The notes: a model not told the origin generated them from the sequence alone. Positions 13,246-25,045 are shown, counted from the stretch's first letter. The stretch: 64,000 bases of DNA from Caenorhabditis elegans (GCF_000002985.6 NC_003282.8:10292001-10356000), one strand, 5' to 3'. Numbers and translations are program-made.

Positions 13246-14149
13246 ACAGGTGATTCGCGTTTCATGCGTGACGCTTTGAGGCGCGTATGAGGCGCGTATT
13301 AGACGCGTAGCGAAAAGCTAGCCTCGGACGCATGTGTGAAGCATGCGTTACGCACGAGATGGCGAAAGTGCCTCCCTTTTCGCCACGCATGCGGCAAACC
13401 CTCATTAACTAATAGTCTAATTTACTAAATCACTCGTTTACGTAAGTGGCTCATTTACTTCGACGTCTGATTTACTAGCGATTTCACTTTCTCTCGTTTA
13501 CTGAAAAAGAGCTCATTTACTTCAAGGTCTAATTTACTCATTTTTTACTCTCAGTCATTTACTAAGAAATAGTTCATTTACTTCGAACTCAGATTTACTA
13601 ACTTGCTGACATTTTCTAATTTACTACTGTTATGGTATATTTTTACATTTATGTAGTTTCAACATATGATGTTTCTTAGAGTTTTCATTTAAAAATACCG
13701 TGCGATATCCTAAAATGAATTCGTTTTTTGAACATGGTAGTTCTACTGTACCAAAATTTTTTACTTAATATTGTTTTCAGAACAAACTAGGAAAACAACG
13801 ACATTCGCACGTTTTTTTCAATATCTGATTAGTTGTGAACCAAAAAATTCATACAGCATTCCAATTCAGGGATATGTATCAAACATTTCAAATTTCACCA
13901 GTCGTTGGCCGCGCCGGAGGCGGCTGGTTAGATAATGTAGGACTATGTTTACTTGGCTACTTCCTTACATTTTCTTGCCAAATTCGGTGCTTTCGGTAAG
14001 CCAAACCCGACATCCCTTGGAGCTCTGAACAATAAAACACCCTGTTTTGAAACGGATGTATCTAATTCTAGAATTGAGGTATCAAAAAGTCAGCAACTAC
14101 AACCTTGTCGAGCTTAAAACAATAAACGTTTTCATAGTTGAAAGTTAGT
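13246..14149. repeat. Foreign insert with ~62-bp tandem repeats in the decayed synthetase
   Basis: This segment replaces the missing synthetase exon sequence. 13250-13400 is GC-rich and built of near-repeats such as GAGGCGCGTAT. From 13450 a ~62-bp unit starting YTCATTTACTTC recurs at 13450, 13512 and 13573, with the word ATTTACT every 15-20 bases between about 13415 and 13630. The remainder (13640-14149) is AT-rich and unrecognised. Confidence 0.6.
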
Positions 14150-16007
14150 GAAAGTTAGAATAGTTGAAAGCGGTTTCAGTTTGTCCATATAACTCAAGAA
14201 CTTCAATCCCAAAAGCTCCACGAGCAAATTTCAACAATGATTTATCTGTTTTTGCAGCCGCTATCAGAAATTGCTTGATGTTAGGACCGAGCATCATTTG
14301 AATCTTGTGCAGAATATACTTGTCCACCAAAGTATCCCGAGTAGCTTTTCCGCTGAAAATTTGTAGTTCAGATTTTTCAAAATTACTCTATGTTGCCGCT
14401 AACTAACGTTATTTTGTAATGATACAATTTGTATGCAATGGCAGAGTTTAGAATCATCTTTTTCACAGGTTTATTTTGTATTTGCTTCATTACAGACTTA
14501 TAAATCTTGTCTAAAACGCGGGGAACGGTAGCAAATGTACGTGGACCCAGTGCCTGAATGTCTTCCACTAAAAGATCTGGATCACCTCGAGAAAACCCAA
14601 TTTTCCTAAAAATGTACGATTGCATTCGCGAACGAGAAAATAATCTTACGATCCGATTTTAAAGTGTGCTCTAGAGTACAGTGTCTTTCGTACATATGAG
14701 CCAACGGAAGATAAGATAGATACGAATCCTGTTCTCCTTCGACATGCTCGAATTCTTCAAATGCCATTGTTGTGGAGCACAAGTTTAAATGGGTCAGCAT
14801 AACTCCTTTAGGACGTCCAGTTGTTCCAGAAGTGAATGAAATTGTTGCCAATGTTTCAGGTGTTGGTGGAACATGTGGACGATGCTTTTGTTTTTTTCCC
14901 ATTTCAACAAACTCATTGAAACTCCATAACTGGAAGTTATTCTTCTCCGCCACTCTCTTCATCTCATCAGACACATTGTCAAATTGTACAATGTATTTCA
15001 AATTTGACAAGTAGCTTTTATCTCTGACGAGTTCTGAAAACTATTTTGAATCTACTGTGACTGTTGGATAGCTCACGAGTAGTTTTATCTTCACTATCAG
15101 CAAAAATCAAAGAGATTTCACAGAGATTGGTTATGTAATGCATATCATCATTTGTTATGGTATCGTAAAGCGGAACAGAAACATTGCTGAAGTTGTGAAT
15201 TGCCATATCCGATAGTATCCACTGAAATTGACAAGTTCAATGGAAACATTGAAAGACTAATTGGAAAATAATATTTCCTACAATACTAATCGGACTGTTG
15301 ACAATGGATTGGACAATCACTGTCGAATTTTTTACCTCTGGTCTATTCTTCGAATAAATACCAATGTTTGTTTCATCGCCAGTATCAATTCCCAACTTTC
15401 TGATAGCTTGAGATACATTATCAGATATTTCAAATGCTTGATCATATGTAATCCATTCCCATTCCAATTTCCCATTCTTCATCACTCTCTTCCCCAACAT
15501 TTCTTTCCCGCCAACAGTTGGTCCACGACGGATCTGGAAAAAGAGTTCCATGAAAATGAATAAAATGAAATTGTGAATATACCCCGGTATAAGTAGTCAA
15601 TATTCCACTGAACCATTCATGTCGAAGTGGTTCATCTCCAAGCCATGCTGATTTTCTACTTCCATCAGCTTGAACAATGGATTGATTTTTCAAGTCACAT
15701 TTTGGTTCACGACGTTTGCCAAAAAAGAAGCTACGATCTTGAACCGCGAGTGAGGTCTTAAAAATTGTTTTGCACTGAAATCTCAGTAGTGTAACTCACA
15801 TTATTCAGAATGAGAAGGTTACCATAGCGAGTTTGAGAACTTGCTCTGCGAGCCAAAATCCCGAGACCTTGATTGAGCATTAATGACAAACGAGGAATAT
15901 TTTGTCAAACTTGGTTCGACGAGTAATGATTTGAACTAAACTTCGACCTTTAGAAATAAATAATTTGCAGAAAAATAAAGATGTCACGTAGAGATTAAAC
16001 ATACATA

Positions 16008-17587
16008 CAGTGCGTGCAACTTCTATAGCGCCCCCTATTTTTTTCGTGTTTCGTCACTTTCCCAAACTTTTTTGAGAAAACCATTATAGCCATTCGATTT
16101 CAAATGTCAAAAAACCCCCTGTCTGAAATTTTCATGAAAAAATATCATAGACTACGGTAATTAGGTCAAAAAGTCTGAAAAACGACCGTGCAACTTCTAT
16201 AGCGCTCCCTCGAATTTTCGCTATTTTTCAATAAAATACCTAGTTTTATGAGATTTCTGAAAAGGATATAGTATTATATATTAAGAAAAATAATCATAAG
16301 GTCTCATTTTTCAATTTTCAACAGAAATATATTACGTGAAAACTTCTGGGATCCCAAGAGTGGCCTGAAACGCTTCACTTTGCGTTAGTGGCCAGTTCTC
16401 GGCTCCCACTGCATGTATTGATAAAAAACTTGACCGAAATTTTCATTTTGATTTACTGATAATGTTTCAATTAGTTGTCATAAAATTTGGTCAATATGGG
16501 CCAGGTTGACAGCCCAAGTTAATAGTAAGGCTAGTAAGACCAATCAGTTGTTCTATCGATAAAACACATCTGAGGCATGTCAGAGAATGGATGTGCGTCT
16601 TTTCTGGTAGACAAGATATCCATTCAATTATCTATTTAAAACAAATTTTGTCCGGATCGAAAAATGTTGGAAAATGATCGGTAAAATTCGAGAAATATCC
16701 CTCAAACAAATTAACAGGTGCAGAAACACTGGGCGGGTCTGTTTCCCGTGGTTCCGCGCGTTTCATTCGAGATCGAACGACAAAAGAACTGTCGAAGTGT
16801 TCAGAGGGGTCACAGAACTTGCATCCGAACTTAATATTTCAAAGTGTTTGTTAAAAACTAAAAATTCACCCAAAAACCTGCGGGCAGTGAACTCGCCCAG
16901 TTTTGATGTATGTGCAAATTTTTTAAAGGAGAAAGGAGAAAGTTTTTTGTTCGAATAACACTTATAAAAATTTCAACAATGAATATGAAGCTTTTCTACC
17001 AGAAATGAACCGCGTCCAATCTCTGGCACATCGCAAAAATCTGTTCTAGAGAGAAAAACTGATTTCCTCACAATGAGCAGCGCTATCTACCTTACCTATC
17101 TCCACCGAATTTAATATCAACCTTTCAAAATATCTTTAGTGAACAAAATTAAATGATTAGTTCAAGTTTCGTATCAATACATGCAGTGGGAGCCGAGAAC
17201 TGGCCACTATCGCAAAGTGAAGCGTTTCAGGCCACTCTTGGGATCCCAGAAGTTTTCACGTAATATATTTCTGTTGAAAATTGAAAAATGAGACCTTATG
17301 ATCATTTTTCTTAATATATAATACTATATCCTTTTCAGAAATCTCATAAAACTAGGTATTTTATTGAAAAATAGCGAAAATTCGAGGGAGAGCTATAGAA
17401 GTTGCACGGTTGTTTTTCAGACTTTTTGACCTAATTACCGTAGTCTTTGATATTTTTTCATGAAAATTTCGGACAGGGGGTTTTTTGACATTTGAAATCG
17501 AATGGCTATAATGGTTTTCTCAAAAAAGTTTGGGAAAGTGACGAAACACAAAAAAAATAGGGGGCGCTATAGAAGTTGCACGCACTG
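16008..17587. mobile_element. Foldback DNA transposon with ~415-bp arms, TA target site
   Basis: The arms 16008-16425 and 17174-17587 are near-perfect inverted copies. The ends read CAGTGCGTGCAACTTC and its complement, and TA flanks both sides (16006-16007, 17588-17589). CAGTG ends at a duplicated TA are the Tc1/mariner pattern. The tip motif GTGCAACTTCTATAGCG recurs inside the left arm near 16191 and symmetrically in the right arm, suggesting nested or duplicated ends. The 748-bp centre holds a 94-codon open frame (16674-16958) that is not a recognisable transposase, so the element is probably non-autonomous. It lies between the two synthetase copies. Confidence 0.85.
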
Positions 17588-17589
17588 TA

Positions 17590-18062
17590 GCTAAAGCTAG
17601 CAATATAGTGTTATTGATCTTAAAAAGCTCGGCGCATAAATCTAAGTGTCTTTCGCTTTCAGTTTATTCAAACAATATCCCTATTTTTGCTACCTCTCGA
17701 AAATATATCATTGTGTTCGTTTTACATATTTAAGCCAGTGGGGGTGATTTCACATCCTCTCCAAAAAAGTGTGAAAAGTGAAAATTGTTAATTCCAAACG
17801 GTACATCTGCTGAATTTCAGTAATGTTTAATGTTGAGATTCAAGAAACTGGAAATCTGAGTCGAACATTCTCGTGATCATCTTAAGCACAAATATACTCC
17901 CAACTAAGTTGCGTCTGTAATATCTGTGTGTCGTTTAGGGTTCAGGCTTATGGGAGCCATCGCCATTTTTTCTCCCATAGATTTTAGCATATGTATCAAA
18001 ATTTGAATAGTGTCAGATATTACAACTCATTAAACTTTCAATAGTTCAAGACGACTGTAACA
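17590..18062. other. Intergenic, nothing recognised
   Basis: AT-rich spacer between the foldback element and the 3' end of the saposin-like gene. I see no open frame with splice support, RNA gene or repeat. Confidence 0.4.
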
Positions 18063-18076
18063 TTTATTCTCGTAAT

Positions 18077-18413
18077 TTAATAACGAATACGACGATCTTT
18101 ACAATATTTGCTGCATGCAAGATCCTTCAATTAAATAATATACGGGTACATTTTACCGTATGATGAATTCAAGTCAGCTGAATTAATAATTCCCTTGCAC
18201 GCTGTTGTTGCCATTCCAAGTGTTTCACATGCACTTCTCAGAGAATCTTGAGCTACTGGCCAAGTCTTTGGAACTTCAATGAATCCACAGTAATTGCAAA
18301 ATTGTTGAAATTGGGCGTTTGATCCAACCTGTAAATGAAGGCATACACAGAAACTCTAAACATTATATACTTACCAAAAGGGCGAAGAAGAAGAGAGGAA
18401 AAATGAGATTCAT
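18077..18413 (-). CDS. Small secreted saposin-like protein, about 83 aa
   Basis: Exon 1 (18413-18375) encodes 13 residues of a signal peptide and exon 2 starts at 18328. The mature protein starts near QFQQ and has cysteines spaced C-X2-C, 19 residues, C, 9 residues, C (FCNYC, then SACETLGMATTAC). This is the first part of a saposin B fold. Two donors compete at the end of exon 2. GTAAAA (exon end 18157) gives an 85-residue form ending at 18064. GTACCC (exon end 18150, 39-bp intron) gives an 83-residue form ending KYCKDRRIRY at 18077. I prefer the latter because it supplies a further Cys and leaves the AATAAA (18063-18068) just after the stop rather than across it. A membrane-interacting, lysosomal or antimicrobial role is inference from the fold. 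Confidence 0.6.
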
Positions 18414-18797
18414 ATTTTGAACGAAATATGCCTAGACACACCCTGTCATTGCTTTTATTTAAAAAATATATGGGAGAACAGTAAGATTCCCATCTTTCAC
18501 AAAAACCGACTTGGGAAATTCACTAGATTTATTTGTTCTTCTCTGATGATGTCTGTGTGGAGTTAAAACTCTTTGAAAACTATAATCTCTTCGAAAAAAA
18601 GAACATCTGAAAACAAAAACATGTAGAGTAGGAAATGTCATATTCGCGAATGTTGTCAAGCTTGGTCATTTAACAATTTTTTTCAAGCTACTCGGCCTTC
18701 AATACATGGTATTTTGCAATCTCCATGTTACCTTTAACTAATTTCTCAGATCGTTGGGAGAAGCCTTTTTTAAGTTCTCCAGAAATTTCATTATTGT
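18414..18797. other. Spacer and 3' UTR of the acyl-CoA synthetase
   Basis: Contains the promoter side of the saposin-like gene (AT-rich, AAATAAAAGC on the minus strand about 50 nt before its ATG). It also contains 3' flank of the intact synthetase, where a further open stretch just after the stop (to about 18688) is probably 3' UTR or lost C-terminal coding sequence. Confidence 0.4.
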
Positions 18798-21606
18798 TCA
18801 TTTTGCCAAATTCGAAAGTTCACTAGTCTCAATCTTCTTATACATTCCATCAATTTCCGCTTTGAAAAACTGTGCGATAGCATTTCTCTTATTCTTCAAT
18901 GTAGGTGTTGTCAACCCATTTTCAGCCGAAAAAGCAACTGGCGTCAAGTGAACGCCGTACACCTAAAGTTAAAAACTAAATATTTATTGACATGAAATTC
19001 CTAAACAGTGATAAACATGAAATTCCTAAATTCCTAAACAGTACCCCTTCATATCTTGGCCTTTTATCTTCTTCTGTGAGTTCTACAAATTGTCGCAGCA
19101 CATCATCTGCGAGAATCGGAATGTTGCACAATTGTTCATAGGTTTTCCCATTGATGTTGTGTTTGGTTAGCGCATATGAAGCAAGATACTGAAAAAAAAA
19201 GTTTTTAGAAGAAATAATAACAAAAACGATAGGTTCCACCGAGATTTGAACTCGGGTCGCAGGATTCAAAGTCCTGAGTGCTAACCGCTACACCATGGAA
19301 CCGGACGAAAATCGGTTTCATTCTAGTGTTGACATTTTTGTCATTCTCTATCTCATTCTCTATCAACGGCTTTGAGTCTCCAGTGTCAATATTCATTTCG
19401 CAATCATTATCAGCGATAAAAGAAACACAGAAGAATCGAACTTCACATATATGAAATTCTCTGAAACAGTATAAAATTATTATTATTACCTCTGGATCTG
19501 GGACAACGATTGCTACAAGCCACGGTTTTTCCATATCGCCATGAACGTAAATCTGTTGGACAAAACTCGAAGAAGTGTAGAGGGATTCTGTGAGATCTGG
19601 AGCCACAAACTTTCCTTGTGGCATTTTGAAAACGTTTTTGCGTCGATCAATAATTTGAAGAGATCCTTCAGCAGTGAATCTTCCAATATCTCCAGTTTTC
19701 ATGTATCCATCTTCAGTGAAAGATGATGCAGTTGCTTCTGGATTCTTGTAATATCCTGAAGTGACGTTATGACCCTTCACAAGTACTTCTCCACCATTTT
19801 TATCAACAGAATATCCAAGTTCAGGAACATCAATTAATTTTATCATCGCACAAGCCATCGGTGGTCCAACACATCCAATACGTGTATCTCCAACCAATTG
19901 AAGTGTTGTTGGTCCAGATGTTTCAGTTTGTCCGTATCCTTCCAGAACCTCAACTCCAAAAGCCCCACGAGCAAACCTCATTGCGGAAACGTCTGATTTT
20001 GCAGCTCCAAGAATCAATTGTCTGATGTTAGGACCGAGAAGCATCTGGATTTTATGCAAAACATACTTATCTACCCATGTTTTACGAGTAGCTTTGCCTC
20101 TAAAAAATGATTAAAAAGTGTTTTCAACTGTTCCATCGGAACCTACGTCATCTTATAATGGTATAGTTTATAGGCTATTGCCGCATTCAAAATCATTTTC
20201 TTGAGTGGTTTATCCTGAACTTGCTTCATGACTGCCTTATGGATTTTATCAATAACACGTGGAACAGTAGCAAATGACCGAGGAGCCAGAGCCTGAACGT
20301 CATCTACTAGAAGCTTGGGATCACCACGAGAAAATCCGATTCGCCTGAAGTTAATTGAAACCGGGAAATTATTATTGAAGTTGAATTTCTTACGATCCAA
20401 TCATGAAGTTAGAGAGTAGGCAGAGTCTTTCGTAGATATGAGCAAGAGGAAGATAAGACAGATAAGCATCTTGAACTCCAGCTTCATTTTCAAACTCTTC
20501 ACATGACATTGTGGCGGAGCACATATTCAAATGAGTCAGCATAACACCTTTCGGACGTCCAGTTGTTCCAGAAGTGAATGAAATTGTTGCCAATGTTTCT
20601 GGTGTTGGTGGAACATGTGGACGATGCTTTTGTTTCTTTCCCATTTCTACAAACTCATTGAAACTCCAAAGACGGAAATCATTTTCCCGTGCCATTTCTT
20701 TAATGTCATCTGAGCACTCGTTAAATTGAACGATATACTTCAAGCTTGATAAATAGGACTTATCGCGAATGAGTTCTGAAATTTACAAAGGTAGATCACT
20801 TTTTTTTCAGAAAAAAAAACTTACGTTTAGTTTTTATTTCGGCGTCAACGAACATCAAAGAAATTTCGCAAAGGTTAGTAATATAATGCATATCATCGTT
20901 AGTAATAGTGTCGTAAAGTGGAACAGAAACGTTGCTGAAGTTATGTATTGCCATTTCTGAGAGAATCCACTGAATATTCAGAAACAATTGATTGTCATGA
21001 TTGAAAATTATTATTTTACCTCTGGACGATTATTCGAGTAGATACCAATTTTTGATTCTTCCCCAATTTCAATTCCCAACTTTCTGATAGCTTGTGAAGC
21101 ATGATCAGATGTTTCGAATGCTTGATCATATGAAATCCATTCCCATTCCAATTTTCCATCTTTCATCACTCTTTTCCCCAACATTTCTTTTCCACCGACA
21201 GTTGGTCCACGACGGATCTAAAGTAAACGTTGGTCTATTGAAACATCTGATTAATATTAAACCCCTGAATATGTTGTCAAAACGCCTTCAAACCATCCGT
21301 GTTGTAGAGGACCGTCTCCAAGCCACGCAGCCTTTCTACCTCCATCTTCTTGAATAATCGATTGGTTTTTTAGATCACATCTTGGTACACGACGTTTTCC
21401 AAAGAAGAATCCACGATCTTGAACGGAAATCGGGTACTGAAACACGGAATATGATGGTAGTTATAGGACGCGCGCACAATTTCTATGAGACGCCATAGAA
21501 ATTTAATTTCACAACTTACAGTAATCCTAGTAAAAAGACCAGAATATCGAAATGTCAAGCGTGAAATCACTTGTCGGGTAATCAAATTTAATCCTCGATA
21601 GGACAT
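18798..21606 (-). CDS. acs-18: Long-chain acyl-CoA synthetase (ACSL type), 700 aa
   Basis: Nine exons join in frame: 21606-21520, 21436-21263, 21217-21020, 20969-20825, 20775-20394, 20344-20147, 20099-19490, 19188-19045 and 18962-18798. The enzyme activates long-chain fatty acids to acyl-CoA via an acyl-AMP. Visible motifs are the P-loop [10 protein letters not shown] (about residue 269), GYGQTET, KTGDIG, the fatty-acyl signature around [17 protein letters not shown], and the C-terminal [11 protein letters not shown] typical of ACSL1/5/6. Length matches the family. The N-terminal ~30 residues are Arg-rich and uncharged by acid, compatible with membrane or mitochondrial targeting. Intron 19489-19189 contains a same-strand tRNA gene. 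The symbol rests on memory that acs-18 lies next to acs-9 near unc-43 and is not verified; the family call is secure. Confidence 0.88.
19231..19302 (-). tRNA. tRNA-Gln(TTG)
   Basis: A 72-nt cloverleaf. The acceptor stem GGTTCCA pairs with TGGAACC, the D arm contains TAGCGGTTAGCA, the anticodon stem-loop is CAGGA-CTTTGAA-TCCTG with anticodon TTG, and the T arm contains GTTCAAATC (the conserved TTC). A T-run (CGTTTTTG on the minus strand) follows within a few bases as a Pol III terminator. It is nested inside an intron of the acyl-CoA synthetase, on the same strand. Confidence 0.95.
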
Positions 21607-22108
21607 TGTAAGCTGACAGCGAGTCACTTGTAAGATATTTGTTCACACGAGAATTAAGACGAAATAATTTGAAAACTGACTGTCAGTGAGTTGAAGATAA
21701 AACCGCGTAGAAGATGTCACTGTGTCACGCTTAAAGTTAATTTAAATCTTTAAGAACTTTTTTATCTTTTTCAAACTTTCAACATTTTTCAAACTAATCC
21801 TGCTTTTTGCCTTTTTTTTAAAAGAACTCGTCAAAGTTTTTTACATCACAAAAATTTCAAGAAGAAATGAACGCCTGTAAAAGTGCCTACCATGCCAAAT
21901 TTCAAACAACAGACCGAAATAAATTTAATTTTCTATCAGTAAAGTACACAAATATTTGTAGTTTCTAATGTTTCGTATACATGATTATCATAATCAGGGA
22001 AAAACAATTCGACTTCCTGTATTGATGTGAACTTTTCTTGTGATTATACGCACTTCATCAATATAAAACGAGCTTCAGAGCAATGTTATAATTCAAAATA
22101 AACTGAAA
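21607..22108. promoter_or_regulatory. Divergent promoter region
   Basis: Lies between the minus-strand synthetase start and the plus-strand neuropeptide-like gene. A TATA box (TATAAAA, 22062-22068) is 41 nt before the ATG at 22109. A GATA-factor site (TGATAA on the minus strand, 21985-21990) is further upstream. Confidence 0.5.
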
Positions 22109-22576
22109 ATGAAGTTTATATCTATCATAATTGTTCTAATGGTTGCACCATCAATTCACTCTTTTCCTGCAAGAAAACGTCGTGACTTGTTTGGAGCCGT
22201 TGCTGGAATTGCTGATAATATTGTTGGTGAAGCCGAAGGATTGCTCTATCAGGCAGAGGATGTAATTGGAAAACGTAAAAGAGAGATAACACATACTTTT
22301 AGTAACGGTTATTGATTTCAAATGATAGAAAATCAAATATTATTTCCAGAAGGAAAGCTGTCTGAAAACCCCATCGTTCGCCACAAAAGAGATTTGATTG
22401 GGACGGCAGCAGGTCATTTCAAGAGTGCAATCAATACAGTTGCTGGAGATTTTTTACAAGTTTACGTTAATGGCTATACTTCTAATTTCAGTGGCTCGCC
22501 AAATCAAAAATACGATTGGATAGAATTTTTATGTTATCTGGAAATGTATCTATTCAAACTGTACTTTGTACACTGA
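22109..22576 (+). CDS. Secreted neuropeptide-like precursor with two related peptide units
   Basis: Residues 1-18 are a signal peptide (MKFISIIIVLMVAPSIHS). Basic processing sites follow: RKRR, GKRKR and RHKR. After the first and third come related amphipathic segments, DLFGAVAGIADNI and DLIGTAAGHFKSAI. The GKRKR site would leave a C-terminal Gly for amidation. Exon 2 starts at 22350 after ATTTCCAG and ends with TGA at 22574-22576. Two donors fit in phase: GTAACG after 22301 (48-bp intron, 139 aa) and GTAAAA after 22274 (75-bp intron, 130 aa). The last ~38 residues are less peptide-like, so a further intron or a different 3' end is possible. The role (neuropeptide or antimicrobial) is inferred from layout only. 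Confidence 0.7.
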
Positions 22577-23001
22577 GCTAGTTTTTCATCATCATGTTTG
22601 CAATATTTTGTTAATCGCTTGTATAAAACTTACAAAAAGTTTGTTTACCGATTTTGATTCCAGTTTTGAATAGTATAATATAGAAAAAATTTCAAAATGA
22701 TATTCAACAATTGGGAAGCTATATCCCTCTTCATGCAGCCGGTAAAAGTGTATCGCTCTCCTCATACTTCGAGCAAGTTTGAAATTATCAAGATCAAATG
22801 AAAAATTGAGAAATAACTTTCTAAGTGTGTCCAGTGTAGTAATGCTTGGCCAATTATTGTTAGTGAAGCGTATCCATTCCTTTACTGCACACTTTACATG
22901 CCTAGGAAAAATAGCTAAAGAGGAACAAAATATTAATCATCCAAGTTTGATTCACAGCAAATACTTATTTAAAAAGTTCATTTAAATGTCCATTTTCCTT
23001 T
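22577..23001. other. Intergenic, nothing recognised
   Basis: AT-rich spacer between the neuropeptide-like gene and the 3' end of the phosphatase gene. No supported gene, RNA or repeat seen. Confidence 0.4.
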
Positions 23002-25045
23002 TTAATAGTAGAGACTTTTTTCCACATTGTTGTTGGATGGTGGGCGCTGCTGAAATAATTTCTAGACATTGTAATCATTTTCCTAATAAACATACTTTCA
23101 TTCCTGTCTGGGCTGCCAGATTCGGAGCAAACGGGACTGGAGGTTGAACGACCAACGGTTTCTGAGGAGCACATGAGGTTGTTGGCACTGGAGCAGGAGA
23201 AACAGATGGAGATGGGAGAGCAGACACTGTTGGAGGATTTACAGTCTGGATCATCGAAGGTGGAACAGTTGGAGTAATTAGCGACTTTTGTGGTGGATTT
23301 GGAACAACTTTGGATGGACTTGGAATAGTTGAAGGCACTGGTGGAGTGCTGACTGGAACTGGGGATGGTGATACTCCGTCATCTCCGTCCTTCTCGATTT
23401 TAGGCGGTGCCTGGAAAAATATGTGAAATCTAAAGTTCTCTAGAAAATATAATATAGCTTCATAGTTTGACCTATCTATATCGATCGCATACCTTGAACA
23501 TTTCCAGTGGAGGCGGATGAGCTTCAACATAATCTGACACCTGTTTCTTATAAATATCAATTGCATCCAGGAGTTTCGAATCTTCGATGTACTTGAACGC
23601 GACACCAAAATCCAGAATCGCCTCAACCAGCATCAAATACTGCGTGTCCATTTGAACACTGTTCAAGCGACAGTCTAAAGTAACTTAGATTTTACAAAAG
23701 AAATAGAAAGAGAAACTAACGTCTGACAGCTCTCACTAAGTCTGCTGGTCGAAAAGCTTTTCCATTCAGAAGATATTGGATACCAACTTCGATGGCCGCA
23801 AACGTTCCGGTTCTTCCAATTCCAGCTGAGCAATGCACCACTACTGGACCAGGCATTTTTCTCAAGGTTCACAAGGTGCGGAGGATTGCCGAATTGGATT
23901 GAGCGATAGTTTTATCAGGCCTAAATATGAGTAATTTTAAACAGTACGTACTATTTGAACATACCAAGTGGTAATCTTGTAGTGGTTGAGCTTATGTGTT
24001 TTTCCTGACTTTTTATCCACAACCGTCAGCACTTTCAATTGAGTGTGGTTGTCTGGTGTCGTTGATTCAGTACAAGTGACAGTTATCTCACCAAAAGTCA
24101 GAGCTTGTCCTTCAGAATCGGGAAAGTACAGCTCGCACTTGGGACGTCCATTCTCAATGAGCTCACAGAGCATGCAAATCGCCGCTACACCTTCCTGAAG
24201 CACCATTCTCCAAATGTCCATGACACTGTCCTTAAGTGGTCCTTGTGTCAGAATGAGCATAGGTTTTGTGCCTTTCAAATAATTCGCATGGATATAGTCT
24301 CCAGGATAGCCATCTTTCAGAATCACACGTGTTTTGTCATTGCACATAACGTCTGAAAATATACTCATTGTTGTGGAATATCTGGAAAAATTTCAAACCT
24401 TTGTACCGATTTTTCTTGAACTCCGTATTTTGATCGAAAATTGTACGTTCATAATATCCTACGGGCAAGAAAGGAACCAAAGTTTCCAAGTATTCTTTGG
24501 ACAATCCGTCCACTCCCATCGTGGTAACAGTCTGCAAACTTGGTGTGAAAGTGCTTCATAAGGTTCTTAAAAAGCAGGCACATCTTGGGGCTTATATGCC
24601 TGCCTGCCTGCCTTGCACGCGACAGACGCACCTTAGCAGAAGAATGCTCTGAACAAATTTATGATCTACATGAAAAATCCACTGTATCAGATAGTCCCCA
24701 TGAAAATGAAGCCGGTATTGAGAATTATCTTGCACGTATTTTTCCACTTTTAAATGTCTTGATAAAAGCAGTGAACCGAGATATAAGCTGTCAGAGCATG
24801 GGAAGTACAAGTCTAATAGGAAAATCCGGTAAGCTTAATTGATTTTGTCTGCTAAAGGGTTAGAATCATAAGATGTGGATGCCCTGAAGATTTGAATTGT
24901 GCTGATATTATTAATTTACCTTAACAAATGCTTCAAAAGCTTCTATCTGAACTGTTTGACGATTAGAAGTATCTGGATGGACACAGTGCTTGAGCTTGAA
25001 CGCAAAATTATCCCGATCAAAGATGTCGGAGAATCCGTTCTCCAT
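23002..25045 (-). pseudogene. Protein tyrosine phosphatase with in-frame stop before the catalytic loop
   Basis: Exons 25045-24920, 24531-24399, 24352-23965, 23920-23721, 23674-23493, 23410-23096 and 23049-23002 join in phase. The domain is a classical PTP: NRYKD with TRVILKD, DYIHANYLK, the substrate-trapping Asp in TTWPD, then the P-loop [10 protein letters not shown] and the Q-loop region SVQMDTQY. A Pro/Ser/Thr/Val-rich tail of about 105 residues follows. Between WPD and the P-loop, codon 23871-23869 is TGA. It sits in a 9-nt tandem duplication (ACCTTGTGA ACCTTGAGA) that differs from its twin by one base, and no intron can remove it. All other motifs are intact, so inactivation looks recent. 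An ATG further down (before PGPVVVHC) could not make a working PTP alone. The first ATG used here directly follows a CTTCTCAG acceptor. Confidence 0.7.

Larger units (their letters stand above)
12847..15880 (-). pseudogene. Decayed long-chain acyl-CoA synthetase (tandem copy)
   Basis: This is a sister copy of the intact gene at 18798-21606 and keeps its exon order. Exon 1 starts at 15880 (MLNQGLGILARR), followed by the exon with CDLKNQSI, the exon with [25 protein letters not shown], then [10 protein letters not shown] (exon 15033-14650). That exon is 2 nt longer than its counterpart near its 3' end, so the next exon is out of frame. The exon containing GFSRGDP is followed by one that stops just after YGQTET (about 14170). 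The following ~430 bases of coding sequence are gone and replaced by unrelated DNA (13246-14149). An exon at 13105-12960 and a last exon lacking about 30 codons (stop 12847-12849) remain. From memory, C. elegans has adjacent genes acs-9 and acs-18 in this region; this could be acs-9 (unverified). Confidence 0.75.

Noticed and set aside
16674..16958. 94-codon frame in the foldback element as a transposase
   Set aside because: No DDE-type or helix-turn-helix signature, and far too short.
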